Origin: Bradyrhizobium lablabi
GTDB lineage: Bacteria > Pseudomonadota > Alphaproteobacteria > Rhizobiales > Xanthobacteraceae
Reading direction: 5' to 3'
Length of the DNA stretch: 64,000 nucleotides
Assembly: GCF_900141755.1 (NCBI RefSeq)
Contig: NZ_LT670844.1
Coordinates: 6,792,501-6,856,500, forward strand
The stretch's first letter is position 1. The number at the start of each line of letters is the position of its first letter. The position numbers and the translations under genes were made by a program. The notes below the pieces were generated by a model, which was given only the letters and a program-made list of their open reading frames with translations, was not told the origin of the DNA and did not search any database. Below, one piece after another: positions 54,754 to 63,470 of the stretch.

Positions 54754-55461
54754 ATGTATCGGCAGATAGCCCGCGGGGCTCAACCGGCGCAGCCAAACCC
54801 TCATGGGCTTTCGCAGCGCGTTTGCTATCATTCGCTCCACAACACCGATGCCGCCTTTACGCTTCCGCTGAGCCCCGTAACGCGATCGCGTTTGCCGCAA
54901 GCGCTCCGGTATGCAACTCAGAAACGCCAGCGCGAATTTCTCGCCGGTCGCTGGTGTGCCGAGGAAGCGCTTCAGTGTCTGGGCGCCGGTTCAACTCATA
55001 TAGCTATGGCCGAGGACCGAGCACCGATCTGGCCCGACGGTGTGGTCGGCTCAATCACTCATACCGGCGACTTTGCCGCAGCGGCGGTTGCATGGGCAGC
55101 GGACATCGCCGGGGTTGGAATCGATTCGGAACAGATCATCGACCCTGCAGCGGCGCGTGACATCGCCGACGTCTGTATGGTCGATGAGGCGACGCTCTTC
55201 AAACCGGCCCACGGCCGCAGCTTTTGCGAATTCTGCACATTCGTGTTTTCAGCAAAGGAAGCCGTCTTCAAGTGTCTTTTTCCGCTCACGCGGAAATTTC
55301 TCGAATTCTCCGATGTGCGGATAACATCGCTCGACTGGAATCGAAGGTATTTCACATGGACGACCGCCAGCGAATATATCGGAACGGGGCGACTGTCGCT
55401 CGCTGACGGCTTTGTGCATACCTCGGTCGAATTGTCGTCGCTCACTACGATAGCTGAGTAG
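54754..55461 (+). CDS. 4'-phosphopantetheinyl transferase (EntD type)
   Basis: 235-aa EntD/PcpS-like enzyme that loads the phosphopantetheine arm onto NRPS carrier domains. REFLAGRWCAEEAL, GSITHTGDFAAAAVA, the Mg-binding GVGIDSEQ and FSAKEAVFKCLFPL motifs are all present. ATG 54754 has GAGG. It ends the biosynthetic cluster and makes it self-contained for carrier activation. Confidence 0.92.
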   Translation: MYRQIARGAQPAQPNPHGLSQRVCYHSLHNTDAAFTLPLSPVTRSRLPQALRYATQKRQREFLAGRWCAEEALQCLGAGSTHIAMAEDRAPIWPDGVVGSITHTGDFAAAAVAWAADIAGVGIDSEQIIDPAAARDIADVCMVDEATLFKPAHGRSFCEFCTFVFSAKEAVFKCLFPLTRKFLEFSDVRITSLDWNRRYFTWTTASEYIGTGRLSLADGFVHTSVELSSLTTIAE

Positions 55462-55508
55462 CGACACCTTGAAAACCTGCTAAGAGCGGCGATCACGAAG
55501 GTCCGCTT

Positions 55509-55561
55509 ATGGCGGTGGTCTCAACCGGTTGACGCAACACTTTATCTTAAAGGAGAGATGG
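55509..55561 (+). mobile_element. IS30 left-end remnant
   Basis: 53 bases matching 36790-36842 with two substitutions (T for C at the GTCGAC position, A for G before AAGGAGAG). It includes the terminal repeat CTCAACCGGTTGACGC and the transposase leader with ribosome site. Nothing further of the element is present. Confidence 0.85.
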
Positions 55562-56130
55562 CGGTCAAGGACTTGCCCTATCATTCACGTCAGCTTGATG
55601 TCTCCAAGCAGGAGAATCGCTCACCCGAGTTTTTGGCGATTAGTCCCTCCGGCACGCTGCCGGTTCTGAAGGATGACGCTACTGTGGTGCGCGAGTCTCA
55701 GGCCATAATGTTCTACCTCGATCGCGCTTATCCGAGCGTCCCGCTCTATGGCAAAACTCCGGTCGAGGCGGGAAGGACAATGCAGGAGATATGCGAACAG
55801 CAGTCCTATGCCGAACCGGTCCTCCATCCCCTAATCGGGGCGCTGATCTTCAATCGTCAAACGACGACAGGCGAGATAACCCAAGCCAGCACACGCTTCG
55901 AAGGTTTGCTTGGTGAAATGAATGGGCGCCTGGCAGCAACGGGTTGGCTGGCCGGAGATAGTCTAAGCGCTGCTGATCTAAACCTCTACCCGCTCGTGCG
56001 AGCCGTCATAGAGGCGCACTCGACGGAGAAAGCTGCCGGCTTTGGTTTGCGGCTTCCCTCGTTAGGCCCGTTCCCCCACGTCGTCGCGTGGATGCGACGG
56101 CTCGAACCGTTCACAAGCGCCGAGAAGTAG
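55558..56130 (+). CDS. N-terminally truncated glutathione S-transferase
   Basis: 190 aa. LAISPSGTLPVLKDDATVVRESQAIMFYLDRAYP is the GST N-domain end and LAGDSLSAADLNLYPLVRA the C-domain motif. The usual first ~20 residues with the catalytic Ser/Cys/Tyr are missing, because the gene begins at VKDLPYHSRQLDV, straight after IS30 sequence whose AAGGAGAG and ATG now serve as its start. Translation is plausible, but glutathione activation is probably lost. Call it a pseudogene if the first strand proves essential. Confidence 0.75.
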   Translation: MAVKDLPYHSRQLDVSKQENRSPEFLAISPSGTLPVLKDDATVVRESQAIMFYLDRAYPSVPLYGKTPVEAGRTMQEICEQQSYAEPVLHPLIGALIFNRQTTTGEITQASTRFEGLLGEMNGRLAATGWLAGDSLSAADLNLYPLVRAVIEAHSTEKAAGFGLRLPSLGPFPHVVAWMRRLEPFTSAEK

Positions 56131-56147
56131 AGCCTGTCTGGTTCGAC

Positions 56148-56258
56148 TTCATCCCGTTCCTCGATCGGCGCTTTCAGCCACGGCTTGATCAGCCGGAGCA
56201 CGTGCCGGTCCACGATGCGACGAGCCACTGATTTTAGAAGTTCGTCGTGCGGAATCGA
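56148..56258 (-). pseudogene. Group II intron reverse transcriptase fragment
   Basis: The minus strand reads SIPHDELLKSVARRIVDRHVL and LIKPWLKAPIEERDE, an internal stretch of group II intron maturases (the FDxIPHxxLL...LI.WL..PV region before the catalytic YADD). About 37 codons remain. It may derive from the same intron as the 3' remnant at 36651-36787. Confidence 0.65.
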
Positions 56259-56327
56259 AAGCATTCGCGTTCGCATGGCCTACTTCGGTGACAACATGAA
56301 CGATTGGCTCAAACGAGGAGATTCGCC

Positions 56328-56822
56328 GTGCTCAGACAAGTTCGCCAACTAGCCCTTCCGACTGCCCTCGCCATGACCCTCTCCGCGGGTGCAGCCTTCG
56401 CAGATCCGCTTCCGTTACGCCCTGTCCTTACCTTGGAGGCCGCCCGAACGGTGCTGAGGGCGGCCGAGGCCAAGGCGAAGGCCGAAGGCTGGCCATGCGT
56501 GGTTGCAGTTGTCGACAGCGACGGCCTGCCGATCATCCTGGAGCGCATGGACGACGCGGCCGTTCCGGGCGGCGTTGTACTCGCGCCAGGCAAAGCCCGA
56601 ACGGCGGCTCTCTTCCGCCGGCCGAGCGGGGCGCTTGAGGACGCCATCAATGGAAAGCGTCCCGCCGCCGGGACCGCGCGAGGCTTCGTCATGATGCGGG
56701 GCGGTGTACCGATCACGGTGGGCGGCCATATCGTCGGCGCGATCGGAGTGTCTGCCGATGTTCCTGAGCATGACGAGGTAATCGCAGACGCCGGTATCGC
56801 AGCGCTCACACGACGACCCTAG
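56328..56822 (+). CDS. GlcG/HbpS-family haem-binding protein, secreted
   Basis: 164 aa with a signal peptide (ALPTALAMTLSAGAAFADP) and one GlcG/HbpS domain: LTLEAARTVLRAAEAKAKAEGWPCVVAVVDSDG, then GVPITVGGHIVGAIGVSAD. HbpS binds haem and helps redox sensing; most homologues have unknown roles and often sit beside GMC-type dehydrogenases, as here. GTG 56328 follows GAGGAG. First gene of the dehydrogenase-oxidase cluster. Confidence 0.85.
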   Translation: MLRQVRQLALPTALAMTLSAGAAFADPLPLRPVLTLEAARTVLRAAEAKAKAEGWPCVVAVVDSDGLPIILERMDDAAVPGGVVLAPGKARTAALFRRPSGALEDAINGKRPAAGTARGFVMMRGGVPITVGGHIVGAIGVSADVPEHDEVIADAGIAALTRRP

Positions 56823-56902
56823 AGCGCCAGGAAATGCCGGCCGACTGAGCGTATAGGCGGCCGATCGTCATCGCGTGGACACGTTGAGTGAAGGTTGCGG
56901 CA

Positions 56903-57691
56903 ATGGCTGAAGTATCGCGCAGAACGCTGATCAAAGGGACGGGCGCGCTCGGCGCGTCGATGCTACCGGCGGCTTTAGCGCCGGACGCTGCAACGGCACA
57001 AGAACACCGGGAACACAGCTCTTCTCCGACTCATTACCCTGCGGATCCCACGACTGATCCAGGGACGTCAGCGCAATCCCAGACCTATCTGTTCTTGAAC
57101 GATGAGGAGGCTGCGTTCATCGAGGCCGCGGTGGCGCGCCTGATCCCAAAAGATGAGCAGTGGGCGGGTGCATTGGAGGCTGGTGTCCCGAACTACATCG
57201 ACAAGCAATTGGCCGGTGCGTGGGGCGCGGGCGAGCGACTCTATCGCAACGGTCCGTGGCAGCCCGGAACGCCGAGCCAAGGTTATCAGCTTCCATTCAC
57301 GCCGGCGGAACTGTTCCGAACCGCGCTGGGCGCAATCAACAAGGAACTGTCGCAAACCGATCGCCCCTTGGCGAAAATGAACCCTGACGAGTGGGACAGC
57401 TATCTAAGGTCTCTCGAGGCGGGTGAAAAGAATCTCGGCGGCGTGCCCTCGGACGTGTTCTTCGCGCACCTCTGGCAATGCGCGCTCGAAGGCTTTTTCA
57501 GCGACCCGGTCTATGGCGGCAACCGAGACATGGCCTCATGGCGGATGATCGGTTTCCCTGGCGCCTACGCATCATATTACGACCTGGTCGACCAGCATGG
57601 GATCAAGATCGATCGGCGGCCGACGAGCCTCGGCGAAGACGTCCACGGGCATGTCCACATGAATCCTGGCATCCCGGCGCGCTTGCCATAA
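56903..57691 (+). CDS. Gluconate 2-dehydrogenase subunit 3-like protein (Tat-exported)
   Basis: 262 aa. Twin-arginine signal SRRTLIKGTGALGASMLPAAL, then LFLNDEEAAFIEAAVARLIPKDEQWAGALEAGVPNYIDKQLAG, the hallmark of the small subunit of membrane-bound gluconate/sorbitol/fructose-type dehydrogenases. It carries the folded flavoprotein partner through the Tat system. It lies 17 bases ahead of the GMC gene. Confidence 0.9.
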   Translation: MAEVSRRTLIKGTGALGASMLPAALAPDAATAQEHREHSSSPTHYPADPTTDPGTSAQSQTYLFLNDEEAAFIEAAVARLIPKDEQWAGALEAGVPNYIDKQLAGAWGAGERLYRNGPWQPGTPSQGYQLPFTPAELFRTALGAINKELSQTDRPLAKMNPDEWDSYLRSLEAGEKNLGGVPSDVFFAHLWQCALEGFFSDPVYGGNRDMASWRMIGFPGAYASYYDLVDQHGIKIDRRPTSLGEDVHGHVHMNPGIPARLP

Positions 57692-57708
57692 CCAGAGCGG
57701 ACTCACAA

Positions 57709-59487
57709 ATGGTAGAACGTCTGAAACCAGTTGATGTGGTTACGATTGGCGTTGGCCTCACCGGCTCGCTTGCGGCGCTTGAGCTTGCGAAGGCGGGACT
57801 GAAGGTGGTCGGGCTCGAACGAGGGGCTCCACGTCACACGGTGCCGGATTTCCAATCACCCACGATTCACGACGAGCTGCGCTTTTCGATCCGCAAAGGG
57901 ATGATGCAGGACAACGTCAAGGAGGCGGTGACATTTCGCAACAGTTCCGACCAGACGGCGCTTCCGGTCCGTCGCTGGGAGAGCTTTCTGCCTGGAACTG
58001 GCTTAGGCGGCTCGTTTGTGCACTGGAACGGCCAGAGCTTCCGCTTCCAGATCGCCGATTTCATATACAAGAAGCATCTCGAGCAGCGCTATGGGAAGAA
58101 ATTTCTCGAAGCGTGTGGTCCGGAGCTGACGATCCAGGATTGGGGCGTTACCTATGAGGAGCTTGAGCCGTACTACGATCGTTTTGAGTATCTCTTAGGC
58201 GTGAGCGGCAAGGCCGGGAACATCAAGGGGCAGATCCAGCCGGGCGGCAATCCCTTCGAAGCGCCGCGCGCGCGGGAATATCCGAACCCGCCGATGAAGG
58301 AGCCTTATTTCGGGGCTCTGTTCCGGAAAGGCGCGACTGATCTCGGTTATCACCCTTACCCGCAGCCGTCGTCGAATTTGAGTCAGCCCTATATCAACCC
58401 AGAGGGCCTGAGCCTCCAGCAGTGCGTATTCTGCGGATTCTGCGAGCGCTATGCCTGCGAGCACTTCGCGAAGGCAAGTCCGCAGACGGTCATCCTGCCG
58501 GCTCTGCTCAATAGATCAAACTATGAGCTGCGAACGAACTGTCAGGTCCTGCGCATCAATCTGGACTCAACTCGTAAGAAGGCAACCGGCGTCACGTACT
58601 CCGACGCCTCGGGTACCGAGTATGAGCAACCCGCCGATCTCGTGCTGATCACGGCGTTCCCGCTCAACAATGTGCGCATGCTGCTGCTCTCGGGCATTGG
58701 CAAGCCGTACGATCCCAAGACCGGCGAGGGCGTCGTCGGACGCAATTACACCTATCAGACCATCGGCGGACCCACGGTCTTCATGGACGAGGGCATCAAC
58801 ATCAATGCGTTCATGGCATCGGGCTCTGCCGGGACGATGATCGACGATTTCAGCGGCGACAATTTCGATCACTCGCAGCTGGGATTCATCGGCGGCCAGT
58901 ACGTCGGCGCGATCATGACCGGTGGCCGCCCGATCGAGTTTCATCCGACCCCGCCCGGAACCCCGACATGGGGTCTCGACTGGAAGCGGGCGGTCGTACG
59001 ACATTACAACCACACCGTAGTGATCAACCAGCACGGCACATCGACAGCGAGCCGGCTCAACTACCTGGATCTCGATCCGACCTACAAGGACGCCTGGGGG
59101 CAGCCGCTGCTGCGCATGACCTTCGACTTTCCGGACAACGACATCCGGATGTCGCAGTATATCGCCGACAAGGTCGTGGAGATCGGCCGCGCCATGGGCG
59201 GCAAGACCGTTGTTCGCGGCGGTACCACGCGGCCCTACACCACGACGGTTTATCAAACCACGCACTGCGCCGGCGGGGCCGTCATGGGAGACGATCCCAA
59301 GACCAGCGTCGTCAACCGCTATCTGCAGTGCTGGGACGTGCACAACGTGTTCAGCATCGGGGGCTCTGCGTTCCCCCAGAACGGGACCTACAATTACAGC
59401 GTGACCATCGGCGCGCTGACGTATTGGGCGCTCGACGCGATCAAGAATCGATACCTGAAGTCGCCGGGACCGTTGGTGCAGGCATGA
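57709..59487 (+). CDS. GMC-type FAD dehydrogenase, large subunit
   Basis: 592 aa, related to gluconate 2-dehydrogenase flavoprotein. FAD site VVTIGVGLTGSLAALELAKAGLKVVGLERG; substrate-side LPGTGLGGSFVHWNGQSFRF; a Cys cluster CVFCGFCERYAC that may hold an Fe-S centre as in FAD-dependent glucose dehydrogenases; active-site His/Asn in TTHCAGGAVMGDDPKTSV and PQNGTYNYSVTIGALTYWA. No signal of its own, fitting co-export with the Tat subunit. It oxidises an alcohol or sugar and passes electrons to cytochrome c. Substrate unknown. Confidence 0.92.
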   Translation: MVERLKPVDVVTIGVGLTGSLAALELAKAGLKVVGLERGAPRHTVPDFQSPTIHDELRFSIRKGMMQDNVKEAVTFRNSSDQTALPVRRWESFLPGTGLGGSFVHWNGQSFRFQIADFIYKKHLEQRYGKKFLEACGPELTIQDWGVTYEELEPYYDRFEYLLGVSGKAGNIKGQIQPGGNPFEAPRAREYPNPPMKEPYFGALFRKGATDLGYHPYPQPSSNLSQPYINPEGLSLQQCVFCGFCERYACEHFAKASPQTVILPALLNRSNYELRTNCQVLRINLDSTRKKATGVTYSDASGTEYEQPADLVLITAFPLNNVRMLLLSGIGKPYDPKTGEGVVGRNYTYQTIGGPTVFMDEGININAFMASGSAGTMIDDFSGDNFDHSQLGFIGGQYVGAIMTGGRPIEFHPTPPGTPTWGLDWKRAVVRHYNHTVVINQHGTSTASRLNYLDLDPTYKDAWGQPLLRMTFDFPDNDIRMSQYIADKVVEIGRAMGGKTVVRGGTTRPYTTTVYQTTHCAGGAVMGDDPKTSVVNRYLQCWDVHNVFSIGGSAFPQNGTYNYSVTIGALTYWALDAIKNRYLKSPGPLVQA

Positions 59488-60179
59488 CGACTCGACACCG
59501 TTTTCTGCGCGCTGCGACGGCCGTCATGACCATCAAATTCGGTGTGGTCGGGCTCGCGCACGCGCAGGGCACGCCGCGCCAACCCGATGTCGAGCACGGG
59601 GCGGTCATCGCCGCGCAAGGTGCGGCAGCCGGCGCACCGGCTTGCGCGCAGTGCCACGCTTTCAACGGCAGTTCCGATGGCAGCGGCGCGTTTCCGCGGC
59701 TCGCTGGCCAGTCGACTTACTATCTTACGCAGCAACTCCGCGACTTCACCTCGGGTGTCCGAGCAAATGCTATCATGTCGCCGATCGCGAAGGGGCTGTC
59801 GCCTGATGATGCCGCCGACGTGGCCGCCTACTACGCCGGCGTCAACGCTCCCTTCTTGCCGCTGGCGAGCGCGGCCCCCGCGCTCATCCAACGCGGTCAG
59901 CAACTCGCCAAAGTGGGCAGCGTGGCCAAGAACGTTCAAGCTTGCGACAATTGCCATGGGCCGGGCGGCGTTGGCATTCCGCCGGCGATCCCGTATCTCG
60001 CAGGTCAATATGCTCAATACATCGCCTTCGAACTCAAGATGTGGCAGCACGGCTACCGCAGGAACAGCCCCGAAACAATGTTCTTGATCGCGACGAAACT
60101 CGACGATCAGGATATCGCGGCGCTCGCCGCCTATTACCAGCAGGTCCGCGTGTCGGCGAAGACCGCGGCGTCGAAATAG
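59484..60179 (+). CDS. Dihaem cytochrome c, dehydrogenase subunit
   Basis: 231 aa. Signal peptide FLRAATAVMTIKFGVVGLAHAQG, then two cytochrome c domains with CAQCH and CDNCH haem sites and Met ligands likely in AIMSPIAKGLS and PETMFLIATKL. It overlaps the GMC gene by four bases (ATGA), so it is its coupled electron acceptor. Confidence 0.92.
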   Translation: MTTRHRFLRAATAVMTIKFGVVGLAHAQGTPRQPDVEHGAVIAAQGAAAGAPACAQCHAFNGSSDGSGAFPRLAGQSTYYLTQQLRDFTSGVRANAIMSPIAKGLSPDDAADVAAYYAGVNAPFLPLASAAPALIQRGQQLAKVGSVAKNVQACDNCHGPGGVGIPPAIPYLAGQYAQYIAFELKMWQHGYRRNSPETMFLIATKLDDQDIAALAAYYQQVRVSAKTAASK

Positions 60180-60190
60180 GAAATGGATTG

Positions 60191-60394
60191 ATGCCCGGCA
60201 TTGTCGACGATAGCTCCACCGCCGGTTCGGCCGAGCACGTATCGGCGCCGATCGGATCGGACGCGGCGGCAGAAACGCTCAGGCACGGGCCGCGTGGCGC
60301 ATTCTTCGTGGCCGGCATCTCGACGGCGCTGCTCTTCCTGGGTTGGCTCGCGTTCTATTTCCTCCTGTTCATGCCGCGAGGCTCCGTTGGCTGA
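60191..60394 (+). CDS. Small membrane protein, probable oxidase subunit IIa
   Basis: 67 aa with one membrane helix (GAFFVAGISTALLFLGWLAFYFLLF). Its place directly ahead of, and overlapping, subunit II fits the small subunit IIa (CbaD) of ba3-type oxidases. Assignment is by position and topology, not by motif. Confidence 0.65.
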   Translation: MPGIVDDSSTAGSAEHVSAPIGSDAAAETLRHGPRGAFFVAGISTALLFLGWLAFYFLLFMPRGSVG

Positions 60395-60974
60395 GAGTGC
60401 ACCCAACCCGATGCAGCGCCCGCTTCCGGATGGAATCGTTCCGGAGGAAGAGGTCGCTCGGACCGAGAATCGCTGGCTCATCGTCATGGGCGGAATTCTT
60501 GGTGTGATGATGGCCGTCGTTGTGGCGACCGGGGTCACCAACGCGCTTCACCCTCCCAGCAATGTGGAGACCGTCGATCCGACGACCTTGCATCTCGGCG
60601 GCGAATTCGCCGAAAGCAATCTCGGCACCGCGGCGGAGCCCGACGGCTCGGTCACGGTCCGGCTGATCGGCGAGCAGTACGCCTTCGTGCCGGACTGCGT
60701 ACGGGTTCCGGTCGATACGCCGGTCAAATTCCGCATCACCAGCACCGATGTCATCCACGGCTTCCTGCTTCCCTCGACCAACGTGAACACGATGGTGATG
60801 CCGGGTTTCATCGCCGAGGTGCGGACGACATTCAGTCGAGCCGGCGTCTACAATATGCCGTGCCATGAATTCTGTGGTGATGGCCATCACGGCATGTTGG
60901 CACACGTCAATGTTGTCCCCAGAGAACAGTTTCCGCAGTTGGCTGCGCTTGAAAGGACGAGCTGTGCAAAATAG
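60387..60974 (+). CDS. Cytochrome c oxidase subunit II (CuA), ba3-type
   Basis: About 195 aa. One N-terminal membrane helix (WLIVMGGILGVMMAVVVATG) and a cupredoxin domain with the CuA ligands in MPCHEFCGDGHHGMLAHV (C-x3-C-x3-H-x2-M) plus the earlier His in TDVIHGFLLPS. Short single-helix form as in ba3/B-type oxidases. The start may be TTG 60387 (GAGG site, used here) or ATG 60411. Confidence 0.9.
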   Translation: MAESAPNPMQRPLPDGIVPEEEVARTENRWLIVMGGILGVMMAVVVATGVTNALHPPSNVETVDPTTLHLGGEFAESNLGTAAEPDGSVTVRLIGEQYAFVPDCVRVPVDTPVKFRITSTDVIHGFLLPSTNVNTMVMPGFIAEVRTTFSRAGVYNMPCHEFCGDGHHGMLAHVNVVPREQFPQLAALERTSCAK

Positions 60975-62604
60975 TAGTCGTCTGGCCCTGTATCACTATT
61001 GGGTCGCCTTTGCCGTCTTTTTGCCCGCCGTGGTACTGGGCGCCTGGCAGATGCTGATGCGCAGCCCGCTGCCGGCGCCGCTCGACGACCCGAATGCCTA
61101 TTACACTTCGGTGACGCTGCACGGGACAGCGATGGCCTATGTGGTCACGACGTTCTTTGCGATGGGTTTCGGCTATGCCGTGACGGCGACGAGCCTGGGT
61201 CGTCCCATTCGAGGCACGATGGCGGCGTGGATCGGCTTCAGCATTTGCTTGATCGGCACCCTGATGGTTGTCGTCATCGTTCTCACAGGTCGCGCTTCGG
61301 TGCTCTATACCTTCTATCCTCCACTGCTCGGGAGCGCGTGGTATTACTTCGGCACCCTGTTGCTGGTCGGCGGCTCGATGATCTGGGTCGTGCTGATGAT
61401 CTACAACATGGCCGCATGGAAGCGCGACAATCCGGCTCAACCGGTGCCGCTACCGATGTTTGCGATTACCGCGACGGCTCTGCTCTGGGCATGGGCGGCG
61501 AGCGGTATGATCCTCGAGCTTCTGGGTGTCATCCTCCCACGGGCCCTGGGCCTGACCACGCAAATCGACGCGGGCCTCGCGCGCACATTATTCGCCGTGA
61601 CGCTGCATGCCATCGTCTATTTCTGGCTGATGCCAGCCTATATCGCCTTCTATTCGCTGGTCCCGCAAGCGGCGGGCGGACGCCTGTACAGCGACATGAT
61701 GGGACGGCTCACCTTCATCATGTTCCTCGTTTTCTCGCTGCCAGTGGGGATGCACCATCTCCTCGCAGATCCGGAGCACGGCTCGGGCTTCAAGTTCCTG
61801 CAATCTTTCTTCACGTTCTTTGTCGCTCTGCCAACGCTGCTGACCGTCTTCTCGATTTGCGCCAGCCTGGAGATCGCTGGCCGCGCACGCGGCGGCCGCG
61901 GGCTCCTGGGCTGGATCCCGGCACTGCCGTGGAAGGAACCGATGGTGCTCGCTGTCGCACTATCGCTCGTGATGCTCGGTCTCGGCGGGTTCGGCGGCCT
62001 CATCAACATGAGCTACGCCATGAACACCATGATCCACAACACGTCCTGGGTGACGGCGCATTTCCACCTTATCTTCGGCGGTGCCACCGTGATCATGTAT
62101 TTCGCGATCGCTTACGAGATGTGGCCGCGCATCACCGGTAGACCGCTGCGTTCCAAGGCGTTGGCATGCTGGCAGCTCTGGCTGTGGTTCTGGGGCATGA
62201 TGATTGCCACGATCCCGTGGCACATTACCGGGTTGATGGGACAGCCGCGGCGCGTTGCCATCTTCGATTACAGCGACCCATTCGTCGCCCGCATGGGCCC
62301 ACTAGTCATTATATCGGTCATCGGCGGCCTGATCCTGCTCCTGTCCGCGATCCTTCTTATTGTCATTCTCGTGCGGTCGCAGGTTGGTGAGAAGCGGCTC
62401 TCGACGCCGTTACACTACGCGCTTGCGGTGAATCCGCCCAAGCAAGTTCCCGCATCGTTGAACGGCTTTGCGCTGTGGAACGCGATCCTGCTGGTGTTGA
62501 TGGTAGTCGCCTACGGCTATCCGATCGGCCAGTTCTTCATCCTGAAATCGTCGGTTCCCGCCTACGAGGTGACACGTCAGTCCATCAACCCAGGTGTGCG
62601 GTGA
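60964..62604 (+). CDS. Haem-copper oxidase subunit I, ba3 (B) type
   Basis: 546 aa, about 13 membrane helices. Metal ligands: His in YTSVTLHGTAMAYVV (low-spin haem), CuB His in VTLHAIVYFWLMPAY and PVGMHHLLADPE, and the haem pair in VTAHFHLIFGGA. The HAIVYFW form without the HPEVY glutamate is typical of B-type enzymes, which pump protons through one channel and have high O2 affinity. GTG 60964 overlaps subunit II; the stop overlaps the next start. Confidence 0.93.
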   Translation: MQNSSRLALYHYWVAFAVFLPAVVLGAWQMLMRSPLPAPLDDPNAYYTSVTLHGTAMAYVVTTFFAMGFGYAVTATSLGRPIRGTMAAWIGFSICLIGTLMVVVIVLTGRASVLYTFYPPLLGSAWYYFGTLLLVGGSMIWVVLMIYNMAAWKRDNPAQPVPLPMFAITATALLWAWAASGMILELLGVILPRALGLTTQIDAGLARTLFAVTLHAIVYFWLMPAYIAFYSLVPQAAGGRLYSDMMGRLTFIMFLVFSLPVGMHHLLADPEHGSGFKFLQSFFTFFVALPTLLTVFSICASLEIAGRARGGRGLLGWIPALPWKEPMVLAVALSLVMLGLGGFGGLINMSYAMNTMIHNTSWVTAHFHLIFGGATVIMYFAIAYEMWPRITGRPLRSKALACWQLWLWFWGMMIATIPWHITGLMGQPRRVAIFDYSDPFVARMGPLVIISVIGGLILLLSAILLIVILVRSQVGEKRLSTPLHYALAVNPPKQVPASLNGFALWNAILLVLMVVAYGYPIGQFFILKSSVPAYEVTRQSINPGVR

Positions 62605-63470
62605 TGGCGCGCGACCAAGATGCATTCAAGCTTGAAAATCCCTGGCCACTAATCGGCTGGGTGTCGGCGGCGGGACTGGTTGTCATCTCGGTGCTACTCG
62701 GCTTCGTCGTGCTGGGTCGCTACCAGCAAAACGATCCTACCCTCGATATTTGGGGAGCAATCTGCCGTAGCCTCGGCATCACCGCCGATAGCGGACCGGC
62801 GGCAGAGACAAAACCGCCCTTGCGCACACCGACCCAGATCGCCTGGACCAGCAGCACGCTTGAGCAGATTGCGGCCGGCAACGCGCAGCATGGCGCGTTC
62901 ATCGCATTGAATTGTTCGGCCTGCCATGGCCAATCGGGCGTGAGCTCGTCGAGCCTGATCCCGACTCTCGCCGGAATGGATGCCGCTGTGATCTTCAAGC
63001 AGCTCGACGACTATCGCTCGGGCAAGCGCCCCTGGGGAGTCATGGGGGCGATAGCGAAAGCGCTCTCCGCTCAAGACTCGGCCGACGTTGCCGCTTATTT
63101 TGCCGCCCAGGCGGGCGGGCTGCCGGCGCTGAGCGGAAACCGAGTTCCCGAGTCGGGTCGCAGCTTATGGGAACGCGACCCGGCGAAGCGCTTGGTTTTT
63201 GCCGGCGATCCGCAACGTGGCATCCCGCCATGCTCCGCCTGTCACGGTCCCGGGGGTTTTAAAATCGGAGTTCCGGCACTGCAGGGGCAGCATGCCGCTT
63301 ACCTCGAACGGCAGCTCGCGGCCTTCGCCCAAGGAATTCGCCAGAATGACATCTATGAGCAGATGCGAGCGGCCGCCAAGCAGCTCACGCCCGACGAAAT
63401 GCATGCGCTCGCCGCCTTCTACGGCACGGGTGCCAGCACCGGACCAGCGGAGGGCCTTCCCTCGCGGTAA
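62604..63470 (+). CDS. Membrane-anchored dihaem cytochrome c
   Basis: 288 aa. One N-terminal membrane helix (PLIGWVSAAGLVVISVLLGFVVL), then two c-type domains with CSACH sites (LNCSACHGQ and PPCSACHGPGG). Likely carries electrons from the dehydrogenase cytochrome to CuA. ATG 62604 overlaps the subunit I stop (TGATG). Its last ~85 bases form the start of the 478-bp repeat, so a copy of its tail is stranded at 34375. Confidence 0.93.
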   Translation: MARDQDAFKLENPWPLIGWVSAAGLVVISVLLGFVVLGRYQQNDPTLDIWGAICRSLGITADSGPAAETKPPLRTPTQIAWTSSTLEQIAAGNAQHGAFIALNCSACHGQSGVSSSSLIPTLAGMDAAVIFKQLDDYRSGKRPWGVMGAIAKALSAQDSADVAAYFAAQAGGLPALSGNRVPESGRSLWERDPAKRLVFAGDPQRGIPPCSACHGPGGFKIGVPALQGQHAAYLERQLAAFAQGIRQNDIYEQMRAAAKQLTPDEMHALAAFYGTGASTGPAEGLPSR

